The position numbers and the translations under genes are program-made. From positions 123,663,030 to 123,727,029 of the forward strand of contig CP136067.1 of NCBI GenBank assembly GCA_032622095.1: a stretch of DNA of 64,000 bases. Reading direction: 5' to 3'. This document shows, piece by piece, positions 1 through 9,310 of the stretch (the stretch's first letter is position 1; the number at the start of each line of letters is the position of its first letter). This DNA comes from Siphonodentalium dalli. Its lineage: Eukaryota > Mollusca > Scaphopoda > Gadilida > Siphonodentaliidae. The notes beneath the pieces are model-generated. The model ran no database searches and was not told the DNA's origin. It saw nothing but the letters and a program-made list of their open reading frames with translations.

Positions 1-722
1 AAGTAGGGTTTCCATTTGCTTTCAAGTTTGCTTTTTCGTAAATGGTTCTTTACATAGACGGCCTCGCCAATCTCGAATTCGGTGTCTGTGGCCTTTTTGT
101 TAAATTTCGCTGCTTGTTGGCGTTTCGCCTGTTTCACGTGTTTGTGTACCATCATAAAGGATTTGTGCTGTTGTTGCAGGGCTATCTGATGGTAATCTTC
201 TCCCGCGTATTTACGCCTGGGTTTTAGGAGATTGTCGATTGGGAACACGACGTCTCGGTTGTATAACAAGAAAAAGGGGGAGAATTTTGAAGTTTCATTT
301 TTGTTAAATCGAATCGCAGCTAGTGCTTGATTTAAATGGACGTCCCACGTGTTTATTTGGTCTGCCACTTTCTTTGAGACAATGTCTTTAAAAGACCGAT
401 GAAACCGCTCCACTCTGCTATTGCTCTGGGGGTGATAATAAGACGTGGTCACGTGGTGAATGTTCAAGGCCTTCAGGGTGTCCCTGACCTTGTAATTAAT
501 GTTCTCACTGCCATTATCGGTAATTATTTCCAGAGGGCATCCATGGCGCGGGAATATTTCGTCGATCAAGAGATGAACAACGTTCTCGGCTGACTTGTCC
601 TTGACCGGAAACGCTTCTGCCCACCCGCTATATAAGTCTATGAAGCTGATAATGTAGCGGTTACCCGATAGCGACGTGGGGTAGGGGCCTGATAGGTCTA
701 AACCGATTTTGGCGAAAGGATA
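1..722 (-). pseudogene. pol: Integrase catalytic core and C-terminal part, out of frame with RT, open at left edge
   Basis: Downstream of the C7 run, integrase homology continues without a stop to base 1 in the frame one base over from RT. The DDE triad is visible: first Asp at 698-696 (context GLDLSGP), second Asp at 518-516 (ITDNGSE), Glu at 410-408 (SRVERFH). Spacing is D-X59-D-X35-E, with the D-X35-E typical of retroviral and Ty3 integrases. The C-terminal portion near base 1 carries the basic KNHLRKSKL..KWKP pattern usual just before the end of Ty3/gypsy pol. Integrase inserts the cDNA into the genome. The break is a single extra base in a homopolymer, so it may be a true lesion or a sequencing error. 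Stop codon not in window. Confidence 0.9.
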
Positions 723-2748
723 GGGGGGGCGTGTCCGTTATCTGCATTTTAGGGGATTGTTTTTGCAGCGACCTGACTTGGCAGGTCACGCACTTTCCAA
801 CGTAACAGTTTAGTTCCTTGTACAGTCTGGGCCAAAAATATTTCGACTTAATCGCATCATGCGTTTTGTCTACTCCCATGTGGCCGTTATCATCATGGTA
901 TTGTTTGATTATGTTGGTTTGAAGGTGTGCGGGCGCCCAAAGGCGCGGGGTCGGTTCTGCGTCAGCACTCGAGAGGTAATAGAGTACCCCGTCAATCATC
1001 AAGTGTTTGTCATTCCGGGTGCCCTCGCCTTTGTCGAGGGCCTCCAGGACTGACGCAATTTCCGGGTCTTTCTTTTGTTCATCAAGCATGCTGAAGCCTG
1101 GCTTGTTGAACAGTAGGTTAGTGGGTTGGTAGGCCTGCCCAATTTGAGTTTTATTCGGCAGCTCTTTCGGGGTCACCTCGCAGCTTGCGAAGTGTTTGGG
1201 TTCAAATCGAGACGAGTTCAACGCGGCGATTTCCGCTCGGGTCTCGGCGATGGTAAGGTTATTGTCGTTTATATCTACCTCTACCTTTTCTTGTTCTGTA
1301 TAAGCATTAGGTGGCGTTCGACTGAGTAGGTCTGCGCAGTGATTATCTGGGCCAGCTATGTACTCGATGTTACAGTTATACCCAGTTATGCCCAAAGCCC
1401 ACTGTTGAATTTTCTTGTTCTGCATGGGGGATTCTAAGATATATTTCAATGGTTTATGATCTGTTTTTATTGTGAAAGTGGCGTTATGAAGGTAATGGTC
1501 CAATCTTTGTAATGCGAAGTGAATTGCATACGCCTCTTTCTCCACAGTTGGCCATCGGGTTTGAGTATCACTAAGTTTGTGTGAGAGATAATAAATTGGT
1601 TCTTCAACGCCATCCGAGCCCAACTGGGTCAGACAGGCACCGATGCAAAGGTCGCTTGCATCAGTATACAATGTATAGGGCGTGGCCGTATTTGGGTAGG
1701 CCAAGAGAGGCACTGCCGTCAGATTTTCTTTTAGTTTGTCAAACGAAATTTGGCAAGCTTGGTCCCATTTGAATTTGGCATATTTTTTTGTAAGCTGTAC
1801 CAAAGGTTCAGCGATCTGCGAAAATGAGGGGACAAATCGGCGGTAGTAGTTGCTCATGCCAATGAATGAACGTACTTCCTTGACTGATGTTGGGGGTACA
1901 AGCGACCGGATGGCCTTGACCTTGTCGGGGTCAGGTCGGACGCCGTCGGTATCAATTATAAAACCCAAATACTGTGTTTCTTGCTTTAGGAATTGGCACT
2001 TTTTCAATTTTAATTTCAGTGTATGTTGGCGCAACCTGTCAAAGACTTTATGGATATGTTCCAAGTGTAATTCTAGGGACTCGCTGTATATGAGGACGTC
2101 GTCTAAGTAGTCAATGGCGTAATCACCCATCCCACATAATACCTGGGCCATCAGCTGGGAGAAAACCCCTCCGGCGTTCCGGAGCCCAAAAGGCATGGAG
2201 TTGAATTCAAAGAGACCTCGGTGGCAAGCGAATGCCGTCTTTTGCTTGTCCTCCTCTGCGACCTGGCACTGCCAATAACCGCTTTTGAGATCGATAGCGG
2301 TGAAGAATTTAGATTTTCCAAGAAGTGCCAAAATATCGTCGATAACCGGAAGTGGGTATGACATAGGTTTGGTTACGGCATTTAATTGCCTGAAGTCGAC
2401 GCAAAATCGTTTGGTGCCATCGCGCTTATCAACCATAACAATCGGACTTGAGTAAGGACTCGAACTCGGCCTGATAATGTCTGCTTCTAGCATATCATTT
2501 ATGGCAACGTCAACCAACGGTCGTTTATTCAAAGGGGTGCGATACGGGCGAAGTTTTATCGGAGGGTGGTTTCCCGTGTCGATATGCATTTTGACTGTGC
2601 TCGTCTGTGTCAGTTCGGTATCTTTGTCGGCAAAGATGTCCGAGTTGGACTTCAACAATTTTATCAGTGTTTCTCGGTATCGCTCTGGGCACGAAACTTC
2701 GGCCAAATTTAATCTTTTCCCGCCGGTAGCGCGCTGACCTAGAGTTGT
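661..2748 (-). CDS. pol: Reverse transcriptase - RNase H - integrase zinc domain of Pol
   Basis: Open from just after a stop at 2751-2749 to a stop at 661; the nominal first codon (TTG at 2706) is arbitrary because this is internal to a polyprotein. Counting from it: RT covers about residues 40-260, with the first catalytic Asp in FTAIDLKSGYWQ (about 139) and the YLDD box at 200-203. RNase H covers about 340-465, with acidic residues near 349 (LYTDAS), 390 (VEKEAYA), 416 (KTDHKPL) and 459 (ADLLSR). The integrase HHCC zinc domain is H604, H609, C639, C642. These copy RNA to DNA, remove the RNA and begin integrase. The frame then leaves integrase at a run of seven C (729-723) and ends 20 codons later in unrelated residues, so this copy is frameshifted here. 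Confidence 0.95.
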   Translation of the reverse strand, partial: TTLGQRATGGKRLNLAEVSCPERYRETLIKLLKSNSDIFADKDTELTQTSTVKMHIDTGNHPPIKLRPYRTPLNKRPLVDVAINDMLEADIIRPSSSPYSSPIVMVDKRDGTKRFCVDFRQLNAVTKPMSYPLPVIDDILALLGKSKFFTAIDLKSGYWQCQVAEEDKQKTAFACHRGLFEFNSMPFGLRNAGGVFSQLMAQVLCGMGDYAIDYLDDVLIYSESLELHLEHIHKVFDRLRQHTLKLKLKKCQFLKQETQYLGFIIDTDGVRPDPDKVKAIRSLVPPTSVKEVRSFIGMSNYYRRFVPSFSQIAEPLVQLTKKYAKFKWDQACQISFDKLKENLTAVPLLAYPNTATPYTLYTDASDLCIGACLTQLGSDGVEEPIYYLSHKLSDTQTRWPTVEKEAYAIHFALQRLDHYLHNATFTIKTDHKPLKYILESPMQNKKIQQWALGITGYNCNIEYIAGPDNHCADLLSRTPPNAYTEQEKVEVDINDNNLTIAETRAEIAALNSSRFEPKHFASCEVTPKELPNKTQIGQAYQPTNLLFNKPGFSMLDEQKKDPEIASVLEALDKGEGTRNDKHLMIDGVLYYLSSADAEPTPRLWAPAHLQTNIIKQYHDDNGHMGVDKTHDAIKSKYFWPRLYKELNCYVGKCVTCQVRSLQKQSPKMQITDTPPLSFRQNRFRPIRPLPHVAIG

Positions 2749-3571
2749 CTACCCTGTTATGGCCGGCGCGTCTAAGGGCGTAGCCATCGTCGCGGTAATT
2801 ACGGGTCGTCGGGAACTGGGAGCTCTGTGACAAAGAGTTAATTTCGCGGCTGGTTCCAGGGCCACACACTACCGTCTTGCCGATTACACTGCCCCGTCGT
2901 AGGCGAAACGTTTTGTTGGTGTTATTGACGAGTAATACCGGGACCTTGTTCCTCTTGCCCACCCCTGACACGGAGCTGCCAAGTTCCAGACCGGGTTCCG
3001 ACGCTAGGTAACCTTTTTCGATTTGGGCCACCTCTACTAATGTTGACTTGTGAAGAGAGGCTAAGTTTTTCGATTTTCCCAGGCATAAAGTTGACGTTTG
3101 GGGCTTTAAATTAACCTTGCAGGTCAACCTCAGCAGTGAAGCTATGTGCGCGTCCGATTCCAAGGGGACGTACACGTCATTGACCCTGAGACATCCCAGG
3201 TCATAATATAGTCTGACCCCCCGAGAGGTCAACCAATCCCTCCCCAATATCATGTTCCGGGTCATGTCATTCACCACATAAAATTTATGGGTTAATTTTA
3301 AAGTCGACATTCTGAAGGTTAATTCCACGCTACCAAGCACGCCCAATGATTTCCCATTTACTGAGCTAAGGTTAATGTGTTCCCTAGTTAGTTTTGGTCG
3401 AAACTGTAATGCGTCATAGACGCGTTTGTGAATCAATGAGACTTCCGCGCCACTATCTACTAATGAGCGGTATTTATTTTTACCTATTCTAACTAAACAT
3501 GAGCTGGGGTTCCCTACAATATTTATGCTATATTTCCTCCCATTTGTGGCCCCAATGAGAGGATTTCTTAG
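2525..3571 (-). CDS. pro: Protease part of Pol (aspartic protease), entered by -1 frameshift
   Basis: Open in the -1 frame relative to gag from the slippery site (3571). The retropepsin active site D-S-G is encoded at 3458-3450, in the context LVDSGAEVSL, with a second pepsin-like hydrophobic motif (MILGRDWL) about 60 residues on. This enzyme cuts the Gag-Pol polyprotein. A TTG codon at 3436 opens the longest stretch by ORF rules, but it lies inside the active-site region and cannot be the real start. RT homology begins in another frame from about 2748. The last 75 or so codons of this frame (2750-2525) are therefore out of frame with the real coding sequence and are not protease. A one-base insertion near 2740-2760 would explain this. 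Confidence 0.85.
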   Translation of the reverse strand, partial: LRNPLIGATNGRKYSINIVGNPSSCLVRIGKNKYRSLVDSGAEVSLIHKRVYDALQFRPKLTREHINLSSVNGKSLGVLGSVELTFRMSTLKLTHKFYVVNDMTRNMILGRDWLTSRGVRLYYDLGCLRVNDVYVPLESDAHIASLLRLTCKVNLKPQTSTLCLGKSKNLASLHKSTLVEVAQIEKGYLASEPGLELGSSVSGVGKRNKVPVLLVNNTNKTFRLRRGSVIGKTVVCGPGTSREINSLSQSSQFPTTRNYRDDGYALRRAGHNRVDNSRSARYRREKIKFGRSFVPRAIPRNTDKIVEVQLGHLCRQRYRTDTDEHSQNAYRHGKPPSDKTSPVSHPFE

Positions 3572-3577
3572 TTTTTT
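3536..3577 (-). promoter_or_regulatory. Programmed -1 ribosomal frameshift signal (slippery site plus stem-loop)
   Basis: On the minus strand the heptamer AAAAAAC (3577-3571) is read in the gag frame as A-AAA-AAC, the classical X-XXY-YYZ slippery form. It is followed at once by the gag stop TAA (3570-3568). After an 8-base spacer comes a stem: CCTCTCATT (3562-3554) pairs with AATGGGAGG (3544-3536), 9 bp with one G-U, around a 9-base loop (3553-3545). The -1 frame from the slippery site is open into the protease DSG motif. A GGGG in the loop could pair with a downstream CCCC to make a pseudoknot, but that is speculative. Confidence 0.8.
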
Positions 3578-4653
3578 GCATATGTGGGCGGGGTCATCAT
3601 TCGTGGTGGTTCGTTTAATGTCGGATATCTCCGGCTGTGTCGCGGTGTATCATGGGATATGTCACGTGGTCGGTTCGGCTGATCTCGGCGGATTCCCCTA
3701 GGTGGCGTTACTGGCGCGTTCCACTGCTTGTGCTTCGAATCTCCGGATTTAGAGGGGCAATTTCGAGCCAAGTGGTTACCTTCGCAAACCCAGCAAGATA
3801 CGTGCCTTCGGTTTTCGGTCTTAAAGGGGCAGTCGCGAGCGAAATGATCACCTTGACACGTCCAACATTCGACCGTTCGTGGTTTAACTACCGCATCGAC
3901 ATGCACCTGTCTCGGGCGTGATCTGTGCTCTCGGGTCGTGTGATTGTCGCGTGCGCATATATCGCAGGTTACCCTCGCGCGCTTGTTTCTAAAACTATCG
4001 ATTTCCATTGCTTCCGGTTCGTTTTCGTTGTAATTTTCGCGGCCTGTTCGTAGGTTGAATACCCGTCGGATCCCCATTTCCCGCATGGCGATTTCGGCTG
4101 CCGCTTTTAGTGTTTTTGGCGCATCCCTTATCAACTTCATTTTCAAACTGTCGCTTCTTAAAGCGTCAATATAAAATCCTACGAGTTGGCCTTCGACCGA
4201 GTTGATCCCGCCGGGCTGATCTCGGTATGCCACCGTCGCGATTTCCAAGATTCGTTCGGCAAGCACATGTAAGTTTTCGTTATGTTTTTGCTTGATTTTT
4301 CTTAGCATCGAAAAGGCGAATTGATTGTCATTTATTTCGGCAAATCGACTAGATAATTCGGTTTTCGTATCTTGCCACGTGGCGTCCGGGTTTGTGGCCA
4401 AATATCTTTGTAAAAAATCTGAAACGGGGCCTGTCGCGGACTGGAATGCCATGTAGGGCTTCTTTGCTTCGTTAGCGCCGGTTAGGATTGCGCATTTTTC
4501 TATCGACTTGATCCACCCGTGGTATTTCGTGGGGTCCCCGTCAAATGACGTCACTACCTGTGTCACCGTAGTCATGGCCATTGCAGCAATTTGAGAATTG
4601 ATAGACTCTGTCAATGGGGCGAGAACGCCGGCAGATGTAGATTGGGTAGCCAT
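3568..4653 (-). CDS. gag: Gag polyprotein of the Ty3/gypsy element
   Basis: About 361 residues from the ATG at 4653 (starts MATQST); upstream codons in the same frame have no ATG, so this start is preferred. The N-terminal two thirds is a helical capsid-like region of the retrotransposon-gag type, with the pattern W..F...L..RF around residues 90-110. The C-terminal third is basic and carries two zinc knuckles, CWTCQGDHFARDC and CWVCEGNHLARNC. These are spaced CX2CX3HX4C, one residue shorter than the usual CX2CX4HX4C. They are preceded by a C/H cluster (CDICARDNHTTREH) that could be a third, variant knuckle. Gag packages element RNA into particles. It ends in TAA directly after an AAAAAAC heptamer, so pol is expected by -1 frameshifting. 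Confidence 0.92.
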   Translation of the reverse strand: MATQSTSAGVLAPLTESINSQIAAMAMTTVTQVVTSFDGDPTKYHGWIKSIEKCAILTGANEAKKPYMAFQSATGPVSDFLQRYLATNPDATWQDTKTELSSRFAEINDNQFAFSMLRKIKQKHNENLHVLAERILEIATVAYRDQPGGINSVEGQLVGFYIDALRSDSLKMKLIRDAPKTLKAAAEIAMREMGIRRVFNLRTGRENYNENEPEAMEIDSFRNKRARVTCDICARDNHTTREHRSRPRQVHVDAVVKPRTVECWTCQGDHFARDCPFKTENRRHVSCWVCEGNHLARNCPSKSGDSKHKQWNAPVTPPRGIRRDQPNRPRDISHDTPRHSRRYPTLNEPPRMMTPPTYAKN

Positions 4654-4760
4654 TATGATAATAAACAATTAGACTCACGTTTTGCGAATTTTCCCACACT
4701 GTTTCTGTTCACACTGTTCTTCTTCTGGCTTCACGTTGTGTCTGTGATTAGCGTTCAGAT

Positions 4761-4778
4761 CCTGGCTCGAAGGCACCA
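4761..4778 (-). promoter_or_regulatory. Candidate tRNA primer-binding site
   Basis: Minus-strand sequence TGGTGCCTTCGAGCCAGG. It starts with TGG, the complement of a tRNA CCA tail, 11 bases inside the proposed LTR end and about 110 bases upstream of the gag start. This is where minus-strand DNA synthesis would be primed. The tRNA was not identified. Confidence 0.55.
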
Positions 4779-4789
4779 GTTAAGAGATA

Positions 4790-5590
4790 TGTGCCAATAC
4801 GGGTACATAAACTCTTAAGGCTATCAGAACGGTTTGATTATTTAATTACAACAAAGTTAATAAAGTTCAATCATCAGCATCTGGGTTTCTCGTGGTTGGG
4901 TTTCTCTTCCTGTCGTCTGTTCGATTCGGGGCCTTCTTCTGTCTTCATGGATTGTGTGTATCTTCTTGTCTTCTACTCGGTTGAGTTCCGGTTGAGTTTA
5001 TCTTCCTGTCGTCTGCTCTTCTTCCGTCTTCGTCGGCGCATCAGTAGGACGTGGTTAAGAATACAAGCTCGTAATGTTTACCTTGCATCCTTGTCCATAG
5101 CTTCCGACTGCTTTCCTGCGTGTCTGGGAGTTCCTAGTGTTCGCTGCGGGGTTTGCTAGAACTGTCTGTAGGTCTGAATTTTGCTTGCTTCTAAATAGGA
5201 CCATGGTGTTATTCCGCCTGGATCCGCATTTCATGATCCATCGGATGGGGCGTTCCTGGGCTGCTCATGCGAGGTGATTTTCCTATGTGTTCTTCAGGTA
5301 TCCTATCTCTGTCTGCGTGCTGCGTTAGGTTTCAATGGGCGCTGTAGGTAAAGTATCTCATCTCGCTAATCCCTTAAACGTTCTGTTTGCTTCACAGCTG
5401 TCTTACTGTGTATGTATGTATGTATCGGCCTGGTTACTGCTAGATGTCCGCTAATTCGTTTTGATGTCGCAATGTTGATGCGGTCAGCAGGGGCGCTAGA
5501 TATGTATGGTAAACTAGCGGCTCCCGCGACTAAGATATTGCCTTCTTCTTCCTAGGTTGAAAGTTATGTCCCTGGGGTTGTCTTGGCACA
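4790..5590 (-). repeat. Long terminal repeat (upstream, 5' LTR of the element)
   Basis: On the minus strand this stretch begins TGTGCC (5590-5585) and ends GGCACA (4795-4790), an inverted 6-bp terminus with the canonical TG...CA ends. Its inner end lies 11 bases before a sequence starting TGG that looks like a primer-binding site, as expected for a 5' LTR. Length about 801 bp. The partner LTR is outside the window, so the ends rest on termini and position, not on an LTR-LTR alignment. No convincing TATA box or polyadenylation site was identified. ORFs crossing it are not credible proteins. Confidence 0.62.
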
Positions 5591-6545
5591 ATATAAGGGA
5601 ATGCACTGGCACATGATTCATTGCTCCACCAGCGCAGTTCCCATCAAGAAATGGTTATATTATTATTATTATATATTTGAGTCTCCCAAGTCCTTCCAAC
5701 TGCATGTTTTGTAGATTTTATTTTCCTGCTTTACAGAAGAAATTTAATCATTTACAAATTTCCGGATTCACTAAAGATGGATTATCTCTTCCTCTGACAT
5801 GTGTTGTATAGTTTACTGGTTAATATAAAATAATAAAAATAAGCCGGAGATACCATTAAAATACTGGAAATTGATTGTATACTATTATAATACTAATTGA
5901 TATAAGTGTTTCCAGGCAAGGGTCTTCGATTCATATTTATTATGTTATACACAGGAAACTATAAAATAATTGTTACAGAAAGAGATAATTATTAATCCAT
6001 CTGTAAGAGTAAGGATTTTTCAAGTTGTGTGTTTTCAAGAATGGGAGTGTATCACACTGAGCCAAATTCAATATATGATGGTCAGATATTTCAAAAACTA
6101 GAAAAAAAATTAACAGCTTTTTCATTGTTTTAGTAATTTTCTGACTACAATGTAGATTGTGTACAAAACATGATTTCTTTATTAGTCTATGATGAAGACA
6201 AAACTATTTTTGTACAAATTGTGTGTTAGACTTACAAACTGAAGGGATTTCCAAACACCTTGTGATGCTATCTTTTTACAATTTAAAGTGTTCTAAGAGG
6301 AAAGTTCAAATAATTTTGCACATTTCATGACTGGAGCTTCCTGAAATTTTGCAAAAACACTATACCAATGCATTCTCTTATATATGCCAGTCTCCCATAG
6401 GCAGACTCACATATTTAAGAGAATTCATTGACCTAACAACATTTATCTTGACCATGCAAGCCAGTGCATTCTTTTATATATACAAGGTGCCATATGGGAT
6501 ACCATTATTTATGATTAATCCTTCCATAACTGGAGCTTCATGAAA
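5591..6545. repeat. Degenerate inverted-repeat elements flanking the LTR
   Basis: 5591-5660 resembles the interior of the CCCTTTCCATGACTGGAGC-ended elements at 34.2-34.3 kb (GAATGCACTGGCAC, then a CACCAGCGC.. segment). 5772-6005 has diverged ends GATGGATTATCTCTT and AAGAGATAAT..ATCCATC, matching the better preserved hairpin element at 33378-33904. 6316-6545 has CATGACTGGAGCTTCCTGA at one end and an ACTGGAGCTTCATG end at the other, with ATGCATTCTCTTATATA modules between. No credible coding region. Confidence 0.55.
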
Positions 6546-7314
6546 ATTCAAAATAGAATGAACAGTAATTGATAGAAGCATTTCCGGACATTATTTTATA
6601 CCCAGGAAAATATATAAAACTTGTAATAAGAATATATAGACCATCTTTAAACTGTAATCAAAATATGAAACAGAGATTATTCATTAAGAAATATTTCAAA
6701 AGAGGGCACTGATTTTCTAACCTTTCAACTCAATCAACCTATATAATTAGGAGGCACAAGTTTGAAGTCAGAATCACCGAGTGCATTCTATTTACAACCG
6801 AAGGGGTTCAGAAACTTTAAAACAAAACTCAATATACATATGATTGGTATATACACATGTATGTACTGATAACCTATTTTAGTATGAAATTTTCTCCAGT
6901 CTTCATATACGCTATTACCATACGCTTGTGTATATATGCATTTTGTTATGAGAGGCCAAAAGTAACAATTATCGGTGAATCACTCATCCATAGAGAAACC
7001 AGGTTCATTTTAACTTCAGACTGTCAGGGAGGTGGCGACGATGTCACAGTGGGGTTGTCTCCCCCCATAAATGTTTCCTTTCAAGTGGCCAGTTTCATAC
7101 CGGTATAATCTGTATGAATCGTATCATTTAGTATAAGGTATATTGCAGTCTGATAGATATCCAGACTCGTAAGAAAGAAATGAAACACGGTCTAATTTTA
7201 TTTAGACTGGGTCTATTGATGTTTTTTTTTAAATAACGTGAACTTTGTTGCCACAATTTGGGATTTAAAAAAAAAATGTGTCCAATTGGCGCGTTGTCAT
7301 CAGATAACTAAATA
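6546..7314. other. Intergenic, no gene seen
   Basis: AT-rich, with only short ORFs that show no motif. A piece near 6560-6660 repeats the ATTGATAGAAGCATTTCC sequence also found at 5.9 and 33.8 kb. Poly-T and poly-A runs at about 7220 and 7267. Nothing else recognised. Confidence 0.5.
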
Positions 7315-7599
7315 CAGTAATGCCCAAAGTAATTGACCACTTAACCACAGCAGAATTATGGGTAATTTTTCAGAATTTAATTGGAAATATGGTTTGTTGC
7401 CATTCATCGGAAAGCTCTCATGGCAACAAGCCATATTTCCGACTAAATCCTGAAAAGTTACCCATAATTCTGCTGTGGTTAAGGAGTTGATTACTTAGGG
7501 CTTTCAACGAATAGCAACAAGCCATATTTCCAACTAAATCCTGAATTATTTTCCATAATCCTGGTGTGGTTAAGGGGTCAATTACTTTGGGCATTACTG
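7315..7599. mobile_element. TA-target palindromic MITE (family A), copy 1
   Basis: Begins CAGTAATGCCC and ends GGGCATTACTG, the terminal inverted repeat of the commonest small element in this window. The two halves are near-complementary: ACCACAGCAGAATTATGGG appears forward near 7350 and inverted near 7465. This copy has an extra partial arm (7510-7599), so it is longer than the usual 210 bp. Copies elsewhere are flanked by TA on both sides, which fits the Tc1/mariner/pogo group. No transposase. Confidence 0.8.
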
Positions 7600-7738
7600 A
7601 ATGTTTTCAAAGTATTTTTTCAAAAGGAACGCATGACAGTTGTGGGAACGACAAAACATGTGGTGAGAAATGGCCAAATATATGGTGCGAAACAACCAAA
7701 CACGTGGGGCAAAGTGTACTAAACAACAATAGTATACA

Positions 7739-8146
7739 TATGGGAGGCCAAATTCACATTTAATTGCTAATCACGCTTAAGTGTAATTCATTATGCTTAA
7801 GCATAAATTTAAGCTTAATGCGCAATGACTAAGTGTAATTTAGATTTCCATTAAGCGTATTACATTATGCTTATGCGTAATTCATTTACGATCACACATA
7901 ATGCATTTACGCTAAAGTAAAGCGTAATAGAATTGGAAAAACTCCCCTGAAGCTGAAATTGATGCAGTCAATTACGATGCTAGTAATCTTACCATCAGCC
8001 CAGAAAATTAAACCTTACTAAGTTAGATACATGTAGGCCTACCATTACATATAATGTTGTAAGGCAATACAAACCAATTATGCTTAAGCATAATGGAGTT
8101 ACGCTTAAGCGTAATCAGCCATTAAATGTTAGATTAATCTCCCATA
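7739..8146. mobile_element. TATGGGAGG-ended inverted-repeat element with CTTAAG-type arrays (family F), copy 1
   Basis: Starts TATGGGAGGCCAAATTCACA and ends in a decayed inverse (ATTAAATGTTAGATTAATCTCCCATA). The subterminal zones are runs of short palindromic units around CGCTTAAGCG, separated by AATTCAT or similar. 408 bp, no ORF. Flanking bases do not give a clean target duplication in this copy. Confidence 0.65.
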
Positions 8147-8274
8147 TAGTACTTAATATATGCAATGATAATGTTGTTGTTTGAGCCATCCAAAATTATT
8201 TTGGAGTATAAATATAAGCAGCAAGCGAAATAATTGAAAAATAATTTATTATATATGATAAACAAGCATAAATT

Positions 8275-8604
8275 TTAAATATTTAAGCAATAGCTCCGTG
8301 TTAGCATTGTTGAAAACACTCCATACTGTTGTTCCCCTCGCAGAGCAGATAGAAAACCGTCAATATCACCGATATCAACAACCAACTGTTCCAGGTAGTT
8401 CCATTCCACAGTTGTTTTAACAAAGAAGGAGTGTTCGTATTGTGAGCTGCTGGTACGCAGAAGTTGGAACGATTCTGTGCTGTTACACACCTCCTTCTCC
8501 ACCGGATTTTGACTGACACAGTCCTCAAATTTTGTTGGCTGTATTTCCCTTGTGTCTTTCTTCTCGTGTTCTAGATAATCAGGCTTAGGCAGGGCTGAAA
8601 CCAA
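8275..8604 (-). pseudogene. LINE reverse-transcriptase 3'-end fragment
   Basis: A 109-residue minus-strand frame whose second half reads SFFVKTTVEWNYLEQ..VV....LDGFLSAL-like. This matches the conserved tail just after the RT domain in many non-LTR retrotransposons, where the ORF ends with SFF.RT...WN.L and a leucine-rich helix. The fragment is far too short to be functional and has no catalytic motif. 5'-truncated fragments of this kind are the usual fate of LINE copies. Recognition is by motif only. Confidence 0.5.
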
Positions 8605-8779
8605 CCCCTTGACTATTTTGTGGTATTGAACCAGTCACTGTTCTTTCCTTCATTCTTCGAGGGGTGGGAGCTTTATCTCAAACAGCATGCCTGTGACTGA
8701 TCCATCATCTCGTCTGTATTTGTTCTTTTCTGTATTTGTTCTTTAAGTTTAAGAGGGATGTCAAGTGACCAATTTTGAA

Positions 8780-9310
8780 TGGGGATTTCCATGCAAATCT
8801 GCAGAGCAATATTTAGAGTTGCTCCATGGACGTAAATATATACATCGCTGGTTTCACTAGGTCAACATGACCGCTTTTGCAGATTTCTGCTTCCAGCAAG
8901 GAAGGATATGCACTACGTTCAAGACTGAACTAGAGTTGCACATACCCGTACTTCTGAGTGTGAATTGATGTGGTATTGAAAACAACAGGTATTTATCTGG
9001 CAGGTCCGATTGGAACTTGTTCCATTGGCATTATAGATGTTGGTGTATTTATTTTTGAATTTTATATTCAATATTGATATTTCAAATCTGACAAAATTAA
9101 TATGTAGGTCAAGTGATGTAATTCCAGAAAAAAATTCTCAAAAATATATTTATTGCAAAATTTTATAATTTACAAAGCGGACCCACCAGATAAATACCTG
9201 CTGTTTCTTATTGTACCACATCAAGTCACACTCAGAAGTATGCAGGTATGTGCAACTCGTAACTTTCAGAATTTTGCACCGCAGATTTGCATGGAAATCC
9301 ACATTCACTT
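8780..9310. repeat. Imperfect inverted repeat with 150-base spacer
   Basis: GATTTCCATGCAAATCTGC at about 8786 reappears inverted at about 9285. ACTTCTGAGTGTGA.TTGATGTGGTA at about 8950 reappears inverted around 9225, and CAGGTATTTATCTGG.. around 8986 reappears inverted around 9192. The arms are broken by indels. Looks like an old hairpin-type element; no coding capacity. Confidence 0.55.

Larger units (their letters stand above)
1..5590 (-). mobile_element. Ty3/gypsy LTR retrotransposon, partial at left edge
   Basis: Read on the minus strand the order is LTR (5590-4790), primer-binding site, gag, protease, reverse transcriptase, RNase H, integrase. Integrase after RNase H is the order that defines Ty3/gypsy (Metaviridae) rather than copia. 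The integrase frame is still open at base 1, so the end of pol and the second LTR lie outside the window. Reading frames are long and nearly all catalytic motifs are present, so this is a fairly young copy. It is not fully intact as written: there is one extra base between protease and RT, and another in a 7-base C/G run inside integrase. The sequence right of the LTR (from 5591) resembles the interior of a TTAA-type inverted-repeat element seen at 34.2 and 36.4 kb, suggesting insertion into such an element. No env-like ORF is visible. Clade within Ty3/gypsy not assigned. Confidence 0.93.

Noticed and set aside
4791-5159. 122-codon plus-strand ORF
   Set aside because: Lies within the LTR on the opposite strand to the element; no motif.
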